Origin: Chitinophaga oryziterrae
GTDB taxonomy: Bacteria; Bacteroidota; Bacteroidia; Chitinophagales; Chitinophagaceae
Assembly: GCF_009758125.1 (NCBI RefSeq)
Contig: NZ_WRXO01000007.1
Coordinates: 248,001 to 312,000 of the forward strand
DNA: 64,000 bases
Reading direction: 5' to 3'
In this document: positions 28,218 through 36,338 of the stretch, piece by piece
How the letters are laid out: each line of letters opens with the position of its first letter
Numbering within the stretch: position 1 is the first letter of the stretch
Program-made: the position numbers and the translations under genes
The notes under the pieces: model-generated
Told to the model about the DNA's origin: nothing
Database searches by the model: none
What the model saw: the letters and a program-made list of their open reading frames with translations, nothing else

Positions 28218-28394
28218 TTATTCTTTAGATGCTGCCTTCTCCCGCTCAATTCTGTTCAACTTTTCATTTATTTTATCCAAGTAAAATACAATGTCATTGA
28301 TCCGGAGTACCCATCGAACGAGGCTTACATAGAGAGCTATTAAGAGGATGAGAAAGCCAATAGAAATGATAATAGTCCCATAATCTGTATGCAT
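28218..28394 (-). CDS. Small single-pass membrane protein
   Basis: A 58-residue ORF. It starts MHTDYGTIIISIGFLILLIA, with one transmembrane helix of about 22 residues, followed by an amphipathic, charged tail (LDKINEKLNRIEREKAASKE) that looks like a short coiled coil. It is divergent from the seven-gene operon starting at 28645, and an inverted copy of the shared promoter element (28494-28505) faces it. I do not recognise a family. It could be a small regulator or accessory subunit of the neighbouring system, but chance expression cannot be excluded. Confidence 0.5.
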   Translation of the reverse strand: MHTDYGTIIISIGFLILLIALYVSLVRWVLRINDIVFYLDKINEKLNRIEREKAASKE

Positions 28395-28493
28395 GGTTTT
28401 ATTGTTTTTAGAGGTTAATGACGAGATGTTTTTTATGAACGATATAAAAGTAAACCTTTGCTCTATATCGAAATGATGTCAATGGTAAATACC

Positions 28494-28600
28494 GGAAAAA
28501 TCCCCTGTCACAAATCTGGTATAATCGGAGGTAGAATAAAAAAGGGGAAATTTCCCCTGCCTGTTCAGGTTTTTTCCTTCAATAGTTAGTTTCATCTTCG
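28494..28600 (+). promoter_or_regulatory. Shared promoter element, copy 1 (vWA-tubulin-actin-MotAB operon)
   Basis: Components in order: an inverted half GGAAAAATCCCC (28494-28505), a perfect 14-bp palindrome GGGGAAATTTCCCC (28544-28557), TTCAGGTTTTTTCC (28564-28577), and a -7-like CATCTTCG (28593-28600). From the C of CAGG to the first base of the -7-like box is 27 bases, exactly as in the copies at 42.6 and 45.2 kb. The first gene starts 45 bases downstream. I read the palindrome as an activator site and the rest as a Bacteroidota-type promoter. Confidence 0.65.
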
Positions 28601-28644
28601 TTGGGACAAGAGACATTACCTGCTGATGTTATAAAATTTACAAT

Positions 28645-29886
28645 ATGAAGAATGCTAATACCCCGACCCATGGAAGACTCCTAATGTGTATGTTGATATT
28701 TTTGCTGAGTTGTGACCAAGGATTACCCCGTCCTGATTGCAAGCCTCAGAAACGTGCAAATCCTGATGTAACCTACAACATCTATATCGAAAATTCAGGT
28801 AGCATGGCCGGTTACCTTGGCAGGGCTTCGGACTTTAAGAACGTGCTGATTAATTTTGTAAGTGATGTCGCGGCTCAATTGAAGAAAGAACCACAACTGT
28901 TCCTGATAAATGGACATGCTTGTCCTTTTCAACCACTCGGTAGTACACCTTTGGTAAAAAGTATTATGGGGTTGAATCCTGCTGTACTTAAAAATTTATG
29001 TCCACCTGAAGGATCTTCTCTATTGCCCCAGATCATTGATTCCTGTACTACCAGAATGGAGAAAAAGGTAAGTATACTTGTATCCGATTGTATCTTCTCA
29101 GATAAAGGAGGTAGTCCTACTTTAGCTGAAGCAGAACTGAAAGTCTTCATGACTAAAAAGCTACAAACTGAAGGGAATATCTCTACTATTGTAATCAAGT
29201 ATAATTCCAGCTTTTCCGGATTATATTATACAGAATCTACCGGCGGAAAACCTGTAAGAGTTAATAACATCAACCGTCCTTACTACCTGCTCTTATTCGG
29301 TAAGAAAGAAAATCTTGCAACGCTATTACAAAGAATAGACTTTAAGAACTATCCGGGATTTGAAGCTAGTTATTGCTTGTCAGCGAACGACTCTACAGAC
29401 GCAGCTTATGCTGTTATGACTTATAAAAACAAGAAAGGTTCATTTGAATATGCAAAACCGTCCTGCCTGATGCGGATTTCAGAAGCAGAAGAACATAAAG
29501 GGGTGTTTCAGTTCTCTTTTGATGCCGACCTTAGCCGGTTGGGGTATTTGGATGATTACCTGTTGAACGCTCAAAATTATATAGTGAATGATGGCTTTTC
29601 AGTAGTGGATATTAATAAGACAACCGGGGAACAGCCGTACAGTATCACCCTAAAGACTGATCATTTATTGCCACCTCATTCACTGAGATTGTTAATAAAA
29701 TACGATATCCCTTCGTGGATTGACCAAACTGGAAATGAGAATGATAGCAATCCGGTAGATAGCATGCAGCAATACCAGACCTTCGGATTCAAACAACTAA
29801 TGAGAGGTTTTTCCCAGGCCTATAATGCTAGTAGCTCCGATCATGCATTTAAGTTGCCCATAAATGATATTGTAATTAATAAATAA
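28645..29886 (+). CDS. vWA-like lipoprotein (first gene of the MotAB/cytoskeletal operon)
   Basis: A 413-residue lipoprotein: signal MLIFLLSC with Cys at residue 23, so it is membrane-anchored outside the cytoplasm. The segment NIYIENSGSMAGYL (residues 45-58) resembles the first strand and MIDAS loop of von Willebrand A domains, with Glu in place of the usual first Asp (E49-x-S51-x-S53). VSILVSDCIFSD (142-153) matches the strand carrying the third MIDAS acid. The C-terminal half is beta-rich and unrecognised. The modified MIDAS may alter metal binding. It heads a seven-gene operon with a 17-base gap to the next gene. A diverged fragment of this gene (residues 99-118) lies at 61237. Confidence 0.72.
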   Translation: MKNANTPTHGRLLMCMLIFLLSCDQGLPRPDCKPQKRANPDVTYNIYIENSGSMAGYLGRASDFKNVLINFVSDVAAQLKKEPQLFLINGHACPFQPLGSTPLVKSIMGLNPAVLKNLCPPEGSSLLPQIIDSCTTRMEKKVSILVSDCIFSDKGGSPTLAEAELKVFMTKKLQTEGNISTIVIKYNSSFSGLYYTESTGGKPVRVNNINRPYYLLLFGKKENLATLLQRIDFKNYPGFEASYCLSANDSTDAAYAVMTYKNKKGSFEYAKPSCLMRISEAEEHKGVFQFSFDADLSRLGYLDDYLLNAQNYIVNDGFSVVDINKTTGEQPYSITLKTDHLLPPHSLRLLIKYDIPSWIDQTGNENDSNPVDSMQQYQTFGFKQLMRGFSQAYNASSSDHAFKLPINDIVINK

Positions 29887-29903
29887 TATAAACCTCAATT
29901 ACT

Positions 29904-30347
29904 ATGAATATTTTATCTGGCTTATTTGAAGCTGTAGGACTGTATTCTACTTCCGGTGGACTGGGAGAACACCTACGCGGACTGGATGTTAATTGTCAAA
30001 CTTTCTCTCGGCAGTCTGCTTATAGTATAGTATTCCTCTTTATGATTTTGGTAAATGCCGTAATCATGTTGAACTATTATTATGGATTATTGAACAGACA
30101 TCCCTTTAACAAATTAGGCTGGTGGCTGATCAATGTATTTACAGGAGCTTTCATTATTTACCTGATTGCCTATCTGGAACCACATAGAGATCTTGTTAAT
30201 AACAACTACTGTCAAGAGCTGAACTTCCATAATGGCGATTGCGTGAGATTCGGTCTCACTGCCGCTATCTACTCCGTGATATGGTCTGTCCTTTTATCCC
30301 TCTTCATTAAGTGGAAAAGTATCGTTAACAAAAAAATCCCCTTCTGA
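29904..30347 (+). CDS. Three-helix membrane protein
   Basis: A 147-residue protein with three predicted membrane helices: IVFLFMILVNAVIMLNYY near 35-55, INVFTGAFIIYLIAYL near 75-95, and AAIYSVIWSVLLSLFI near 120-140. The first 30 residues (LFEAVGLYSTSGGLGEHLRG) are glycine-rich and conserved-looking. No family is recognised. It ends 2 bases before the tubulin-like gene, so it belongs to the same operon and is probably an inner-membrane component of the complex. Confidence 0.7.
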   Translation: MNILSGLFEAVGLYSTSGGLGEHLRGLDVNCQTFSRQSAYSIVFLFMILVNAVIMLNYYYGLLNRHPFNKLGWWLINVFTGAFIIYLIAYLEPHRDLVNNNYCQELNFHNGDCVRFGLTAAIYSVIWSVLLSLFIKWKSIVNKKIPF

Positions 30348-30349
30348 CA

Positions 30350-31837
30350 ATGGCTAAATTATTCCTGTTTGCAATAGGTGGTACAGGCTCCAGGGTAGTA
30401 AAGGCATTGACCATGCTGATGGCTGCAGGTGTGCAAATAATGAACACCGATGCCATCGTACCTATTATTATTGACCCTGATATCTCAAATGGGGACCTGA
30501 CACGCACTATCGAGTTACTCAAAACCTATAAAAAGATCAGAGAGAAAGGTGCCTCCGATAGCAGTGACTTCTTCAAAACCATGATCACCTCCCTCGATGA
30601 ATTAGGCGATGCTGGTTTCCTGTCAGATAATTTTAAGTTCGACATTGATGGCGTAAAAGAACAACTGTTCAAAGAATTCATCGGCTACAGTGAACTTGAT
30701 AAAAACAATAAGGCCTTTGCATCCCTCTTATTTTCCACGGCTAACCTGAACGCGGATATGGAAGTTGGCTTTAAAGGCAACCCCAATATTGGCAGTGTGG
30801 TATTGAATAAATTTAAAGATGCTCCTTTCTTTAGAAAGTTTGCTTCCAATTTTGAAGAACAGGATAGGGTGTTTATCATCAGTTCGATCTTTGGAGGTAC
30901 CGGTGCTGCGGGATTTCCCCTGTTATTAAAAAATATCAGGGATGCAACACCACCAATCCCCCGGCATTATTATCTGCAACGGGCAAAAGTGGGTGCCGTG
31001 ACAGTACTGCCATATTTTGGTGTAGATAAAATAAATGGTGTCACCATTGATAGTAATTCTTTTATTTCAAAAACGAAGGCGGCATTATCCTACTACGCGC
31101 ATAATATGACAGCGGAGAGTACCCGCGCTATAAACGCCTTATATTATATAGGGGATAAAGTTACGAATGATCAGAAAGGTGCCGATGGCTCCAATGAGCA
31201 AAGGAACAAAGCACATTTTGTAGAGCTGGCTGCTGCCCTAAGCATTATTGACTTTATGTCCTTGGAAGATAATAAGCTGCAGGTCAGTGATGACCGGAAG
31301 GCAGTTAACCCCAAATATTTTGAATTTGGTCTGGGAAAGGAGAGTATGAATATCACTTTCCCGGACCTTCCAAGACAGACGTATGACCTGGTCACAAAAC
31401 CACTGACCAGATTCAGCCTTTTCCGGAGTTTTATGGACAACCATTATGAAGAATTCGCTGGAAAGAAAGGTGAAGCATGGGCAAATCATGGGAATAATAA
31501 ATTAACACCGGAAGAACTGGAGGGTAGATATCTAGCAGCGATTACTGTCTTCAACCGCCATTACACTGAATGGCTGAATGAAATGGCACATTCCAATGTT
31601 GGATTTTCTGCTATTGATACTGAAAGAAAAGGTAAGGATATCTATAACCTTGTTAATGGGATGCCTAATAAAAAGGATTTCCTGAAGCGGGTACTGGACT
31701 CTTCAGGCGTAGATAACTATCTGAAAGTATTATCAAAGTCAGAACCCGGACTGGACCATTTAAATAGCACCCGTAAACTACTGGCATTGTTCTCCGCAAC
31801 AACTGCTGTCATCATCAATAAAGAGTTAAATCTGTAG
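30350..31837 (+). CDS. Tubulin/FtsZ-like protein
   Basis: A 495-residue soluble protein. It begins KLFLFAIGGTGSRVVKAL, with the GGTGSR turn at residues 10-15 as in the first nucleotide loop of bacterial tubulin-like proteins (Pfam Tubulin_2 group). The segment IISSIFGGTGAAGFPLLLKN (177-196) resembles the tubulin/FtsZ signature GGGTGxG that holds the GTP phosphates; here it reads GGTGAAG. It may therefore bind GTP and polymerise, or act as a nucleotide switch. The C-terminal 250 residues are helical and not recognised. It is translated next to the actin-like ATPase gene (5-base gap), so two different cytoskeletal-type NTPases would be made together. Confidence 0.72.
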   Translation: MAKLFLFAIGGTGSRVVKALTMLMAAGVQIMNTDAIVPIIIDPDISNGDLTRTIELLKTYKKIREKGASDSSDFFKTMITSLDELGDAGFLSDNFKFDIDGVKEQLFKEFIGYSELDKNNKAFASLLFSTANLNADMEVGFKGNPNIGSVVLNKFKDAPFFRKFASNFEEQDRVFIISSIFGGTGAAGFPLLLKNIRDATPPIPRHYYLQRAKVGAVTVLPYFGVDKINGVTIDSNSFISKTKAALSYYAHNMTAESTRAINALYYIGDKVTNDQKGADGSNEQRNKAHFVELAAALSIIDFMSLEDNKLQVSDDRKAVNPKYFEFGLGKESMNITFPDLPRQTYDLVTKPLTRFSLFRSFMDNHYEEFAGKKGEAWANHGNNKLTPEELEGRYLAAITVFNRHYTEWLNEMAHSNVGFSAIDTERKGKDIYNLVNGMPNKKDFLKRVLDSSGVDNYLKVLSKSEPGLDHLNSTRKLLALFSATTAVIINKELNL

Positions 31838-31842
31838 CTGAT

Positions 31843-34800
31843 ATGAGCAAAATCTTTCGCCTGCATAAAGGGGCATCTGAAAATATTGAAGGCTGGCAGG
31901 ATACAGGAGGCCATTTACATGACACGTTTATCAATTCTATCACAGATCCTGCCGGAGCAAATGCTAATACGCAGATCACTTCTATTCCTACACCTTTTGC
32001 GAGAATGGACCTGGTAAGAACTGCTTTGAGGAATGTAAACCTTAGTGGTGTAATAGATGGCACTACTATTTATCATCGGATCGTATCCGACTGCCTGGAT
32101 ATTGCGAATATATTTTTTAATATTGAGGCACTCTCCGATAAGATAGAAATTATTGAATGGAATGCCGGTATTATCACAAATGGTAATGATATAGAAATCG
32201 CGGAAGGTAGCGATCTTGGCATGTTGATGAAATCCGGAGATCCCAGACATAAATTGCTGGGAGAAACTTTGAAGACATACATTGTACAGGATAAGGTGGC
32301 GTTTAACTTTTCTCACCTTGGGCATTTTTACCTGCTTAATTATAAAAACGGTCCTGACCTGATTAATATTATTGGTGGGACTTCACCTTCTACACTATTC
32401 TTTTCCTCGGCAAATGACCTGTCCTACGTGGATATCATGTTTGCAAATGACAGGGTATTCGATAGTCAATACTGTCCTTTGTATAAACGGGATAAGGACT
32501 TTATTAAGTATTTGTATGCATTTAAGGCATCATTTTCTCAATTCTCCAGTCTTTTCCCTGATGTGGACACTTATATGTCTACCTGTTTTCCTTTGCTGAG
32601 TGAAGATCTACGGACAATCATCCGGAACCTGGATGCGGGATTTTATGAAAAGGAATATCAGAAGATTCCGGTGAATTCAGTAGGGAATAATGCTGAGATA
32701 TTACGCCATTCACTGAGATCGAAGAAATACGGGGTGGTGAATTTTTCCGACGAAAACGACTTTGTAATAGATGCTTCCAGGCTGGTAGAAGGTCCCATGC
32801 CCTGTGTATTTCCCATGGAGCCGTTTAATGAACCTTTGCGATTTGCAGGTGGCCTATGGCAGAAAGATTATCATAAAAATGTACCTGCCTATGATCCCAG
32901 TCCATTATATGAAAGGACGCTACCTAACCAGGGACATTTGAAATATCCTTACCTGACCGTAAGTGATTTCCTGGAGCCTTACCTGGTGAGATTACCTTAT
33001 CCTATTGATACGGAAAAATTTTTTGATGGTAATTATGCGATTCGTACCGGGGATAGCGATCATGGTTATGCATTGCCTATCAAAAAGAATTACTTCCAGT
33101 ACTTTACTGTAGACGATCTGCAGCGCAATGTGTCAGATGGGAAGAAGCGGTTTGAGATGGTGCAGATGCCGGGTGGTGTAAAAGCAATATTGAGAATTCC
33201 TGTGAGGAATGACCGATATATCGAGATGTCGAGGATTTATTTGGTGAACCAATTCAGCGATAAGATTCAGCAACCTGATGAAGTGAATAACCTGGGGATT
33301 GTCGTGGAGCATCAGTTTACCATAGCTGTATATCCTTTTCTGAGGGTCACTGATCCTTATATTAATCCCCATTACAGAGTAATGCTGGTAGACAGGGATA
33401 TGCAGGCGCTGACTAAGCATAACAGTTATACACTTAATTTTTATAATGAGGCACAGCCATTGAATGTAATTAATAATCTTGCTCCACGGCAGCGCAGCAA
33501 TAAGCATAAAAAGGAAGGAGTAACAACCCTGTACAATATACTGGAAAAGAATTTTGATTTTATAGAAGTCATGAATACCACTGCCAGGGCATTGTTAATT
33601 CCGTTGTTTGTGCCTCAGCAGACGGCAGGAAAAGTATTTAAGTTTGCCATTGACTTCGGTACAACGAATACGCATATTGAATATAAGGTTGGTAATGAAT
33701 CACCAAGGCCATTTGATATCACAGAAAAGGATATACAGGTAGGCACCCTGTATGCGCCGGATGAGCGAACACTGGCTGCACTAAAAGTTGCCAGACTTGG
33801 ATTGGGAGCAATCGCACTGACTGAAGTGGTGAGGGAGGAGTTCCTGCCTTTTACGATAGGGCAGGGTAAACAGTACCGTTTCCCACAGCGTACAGTGATT
33901 TGTGATAATGGATCTTTTAATCCGGATGAGGCAAACTTTGCATTGGCTGAATTAAATATTCCGTTCGGGTATTTGAAAGAAGTAGTGCAGTATGGCGGAG
34001 AAATTACTTCTAATCTGAAATGGGGTGAGTTCAGATACCAAAAAAGATTTGAGCGCAGAACAAGGGCATTTATGAAGCAGTTAATGCTGATGATCCGAAA
34101 TAAAGTGTTAATCAATGGTGGTGACCTGGCTGCTACAGAGATAGTGTGGTTTTATCCGACCAGCATGACTATCTACAGAAGGAGCTTCCTGGACAATGCA
34201 TGGAAAGACTATTATAAACGTTACTTCGGCGATGCCAATAAGCTGCATAGCATGTCTGAATCCTTTGCGCCATTCTATTATTATTATCATAAAGAAAATG
34301 TAAGGGCGCATGACAGGAGTGCTGTGAATATAGACATTGGTGGTGGTACGACCGATATTGTGGCTTATAAGGGAGAATTTCCTATCCTGCTAACATCTTT
34401 CAGGTTTGCTGCGAATGCCATATTCGGAGATGGATATGGTAGCAATGTGAATTCTAATGGATTTGTGCAACGGTTTGAAACAAGCATTAATGAGTCGTTG
34501 AAGAATATTGCCGGGAATAATTTAAGCACAGTGTTGGAGGAGTTGAAGAGCCGTAATTCCAATTCGATCGAGCTGATTGAATTTTTCTTTTCATTGGAAG
34601 ATAATAAGACCCTGAAAGATAAGGGCGTCTCGCTTTCATTCTCCAGGATGCTGATGGAAGAGAGCGAATTAAAACTGGTATTGATCTTCTTCTACGGGGC
34701 AATTATTTATCATATAGCACAACTGATGAAAGCAAAGAAACTGGAAGTGCCCGAGTACATCACTTTTAGTGGAAATGGCGCTAGGCTGGTGAAGCTCACA

Positions 34801-35358
34801 GATGGGGCTAACCTGCACACTTTAAATGCTTTTTCGAGACTTATTTTCTCTGATGTGTTTGGAGAAGAGTGTCCTGAGATCGAATTCAGATTTAATGATA
34901 AATCTAAAGAGATTACCTGTAAAGGAGGATTGGAATGTACAGACTTTGCGCAGTTCCATAAACTGGAAAATGAGATCACAAGTGTGTTAGTAGGAGGTAA
35001 TCAGGACCTCTTAATTCCAGGTACGACGCTTAATTATAGCCAGTTGGACGATGAACGGCTAATACAGGATGTGTGTGGGACAGTGACGGAATATATTGAT
35101 AAGTTTTTTGAATGGGACCACAAATTTAACTACTTCCGGCACTTCGGAGTGAACCCCAGCCGGTTTGAGCAATATAAAAAGTTGTTGAAAGATAGAGTGA
35201 GGAATGACTTGCAGAGTGGGATTAAAGAGAAGTTGAAAGAGCTGGAGGGGAATGTCAATATTAATCTTGAAGAAACCTTGTTCTTTTATCCATTAATAGG
35301 GGCTTTGAACAGACTGGCCTATAAAATTTATAATGAAACTAACCTCGTAAACTCATGA
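31843..35358 (+). CDS. Large protein with C-terminal actin/Hsp70-like ATPase domain
   Basis: A 1171-residue protein. The C-terminal half carries the three actin/Hsp70/FtsA signatures: phosphate 1 AIDFGTTNTHIEY (602-614), phosphate 2 VNIDIGGGTTDIVAY (828-842), and adenosine motif TFSGNGARLVKL (974-985). The first roughly 590 residues are not recognised; they are mixed alpha/beta without membrane segments. The size and layout recall the SrfB-type actin-like virulence-factor family, but I cannot confirm that. It is likely a cytoplasmic ATP-driven scaffold or switch. Its last 4 bases overlap the next gene (ATGA), showing translational coupling. Confidence 0.8.
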   Translation: MSKIFRLHKGASENIEGWQDTGGHLHDTFINSITDPAGANANTQITSIPTPFARMDLVRTALRNVNLSGVIDGTTIYHRIVSDCLDIANIFFNIEALSDKIEIIEWNAGIITNGNDIEIAEGSDLGMLMKSGDPRHKLLGETLKTYIVQDKVAFNFSHLGHFYLLNYKNGPDLINIIGGTSPSTLFFSSANDLSYVDIMFANDRVFDSQYCPLYKRDKDFIKYLYAFKASFSQFSSLFPDVDTYMSTCFPLLSEDLRTIIRNLDAGFYEKEYQKIPVNSVGNNAEILRHSLRSKKYGVVNFSDENDFVIDASRLVEGPMPCVFPMEPFNEPLRFAGGLWQKDYHKNVPAYDPSPLYERTLPNQGHLKYPYLTVSDFLEPYLVRLPYPIDTEKFFDGNYAIRTGDSDHGYALPIKKNYFQYFTVDDLQRNVSDGKKRFEMVQMPGGVKAILRIPVRNDRYIEMSRIYLVNQFSDKIQQPDEVNNLGIVVEHQFTIAVYPFLRVTDPYINPHYRVMLVDRDMQALTKHNSYTLNFYNEAQPLNVINNLAPRQRSNKHKKEGVTTLYNILEKNFDFIEVMNTTARALLIPLFVPQQTAGKVFKFAIDFGTTNTHIEYKVGNESPRPFDITEKDIQVGTLYAPDERTLAALKVARLGLGAIALTEVVREEFLPFTIGQGKQYRFPQRTVICDNGSFNPDEANFALAELNIPFGYLKEVVQYGGEITSNLKWGEFRYQKRFERRTRAFMKQLMLMIRNKVLINGGDLAATEIVWFYPTSMTIYRRSFLDNAWKDYYKRYFGDANKLHSMSESFAPFYYYYHKENVRAHDRSAVNIDIGGGTTDIVAYKGEFPILLTSFRFAANAIFGDGYGSNVNSNGFVQRFETSINESLKNIAGNNLSTVLEELKSRNSNSIELIEFFFSLEDNKTLKDKGVSLSFSRMLMEESELKLVLIFFYGAIIYHIAQLMKAKKLEVPEYITFSGNGARLVKLTDGANLHTLNAFSRLIFSDVFGEECPEIEFRFNDKSKEITCKGGLECTDFAQFHKLENEITSVLVGGNQDLLIPGTTLNYSQLDDERLIQDVCGTVTEYIDKFFEWDHKFNYFRHFGVNPSRFEQYKKLLKDRVRNDLQSGIKEKLKELEGNVNINLEETLFFYPLIGALNRLAYKIYNETNLVNS

Positions 35359-36338
35359 AAGGAATTATCACGTTACTGATTTTTATATATCTTTTTCACG
35401 GAGGTGTTGTTGGGCAGCAAGGAGCGCCTAAGGCTATTATGAAAAAGAAGGAAGAAAAAGTGTCTACTAAAAAACCATCTTCTAAAAAAGATGTAGCGCC
35501 ACAGAAAAAGAAAGAAAATAAGCCGCTGGTTGAAAAAAAAAATGAGGTGGTAGCTCCTGTGCATGAGAAAGAAGAGATGCGCCCTGGAACAGCAGATAGC
35601 GGGGTAGTGTCTAAAGAGACTACTGCTGTGGTGATAGCTCCTCATCAACATGAAAATACTTCAAAATCAGCACTTATGCCTACACCTGCTGCTGAGCCAA
35701 TGTCGGACTGGCAATACTGGACATCATGGTTGTCGTTGGGGCTAATCGTTGGAATGGGGATGTACGTTTTCCGCACTAATGGGAATATTCGCGATAGGCT
35801 TTGGAAGATTCAAAAACATCTTGATGCTCAAAAAGCTAATTTACAATGGGAGAAAGCAAAGTATCAGGCTGGGATTAATAGTGCGGAAGTTGAACATTTA
35901 ATTAACACAAGCCCTACCCTAAAGAAGATCCAGGAAGAATATGCTAGCCTTAAAAGTAATATGGAGAAGCTGCAGCAGCCTGCACCAGAGGTTGTTCCTG
36001 TAATACCCGCAGAGGAGCCACCAGGGGCTACTTTTTATATGACCGGTCCGACGAACAATTATTTTCCATCCAGTGCCAGGTCTAACAACAGGGAGAATAC
36101 TGTGTATAAATTCATTCTTCAGCCGGGTGGGAATGAGGCCAGGTTTGAACTACATACAACTGGTGCCAGTATCAGTGAAATTATCAAAGTAGTTGAAAGT
36201 TATATTAAACCTGCCTGTGATGAAGAAAATCTGCCTTCGTCAGGCACGCGGAATATTGTAACCCGAACGCCGGGTCGTGCGATATTGGAAAATGAAAAAT
36301 GGATCATTAAAGATAAAGCCATTATAAGATATGAATAG
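35355..36338 (+). CDS. Bitopic protein with Lys/Glu-rich linker, coiled coil and C-terminal domain
   Basis: A 327-residue protein with an N-terminal signal or membrane helix (MKGIITLLIFIYLFHGGVVG). A low-complexity Lys/Glu/Pro linker follows (about 25-115), then a transmembrane helix (YWTSWLSLGLIVGMGMYVF, 121-139) and a coiled coil (about 145-210). The C-terminal globular domain begins ATFYMTGPTNNYF and ends WIIKDKAIIRYE. No family is named with confidence. If the first segment is cleaved, the linker lies in the periplasm and the coiled coil in the cytoplasm, where it could connect the MotAB-like channel with the tubulin/actin-like proteins. It overlaps both neighbours. Confidence 0.7.
   Translation: MKGIITLLIFIYLFHGGVVGQQGAPKAIMKKKEEKVSTKKPSSKKDVAPQKKKENKPLVEKKNEVVAPVHEKEEMRPGTADSGVVSKETTAVVIAPHQHENTSKSALMPTPAAEPMSDWQYWTSWLSLGLIVGMGMYVFRTNGNIRDRLWKIQKHLDAQKANLQWEKAKYQAGINSAEVEHLINTSPTLKKIQEEYASLKSNMEKLQQPAPEVVPVIPAEEPPGATFYMTGPTNNYFPSSARSNNRENTVYKFILQPGGNEARFELHTTGASISEIIKVVESYIKPACDEENLPSSGTRNIVTRTPGRAILENEKWIIKDKAIIRYE

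Noticed and set aside
28145-28228. 27-residue plus-strand frame (MKSTLEINDLQRC...) that could be a leader peptide
   Set aside because: It is very short, has no glycine-glycine or modification-enzyme context, and overlaps the end of the better-supported 58-residue reverse-strand ORF.
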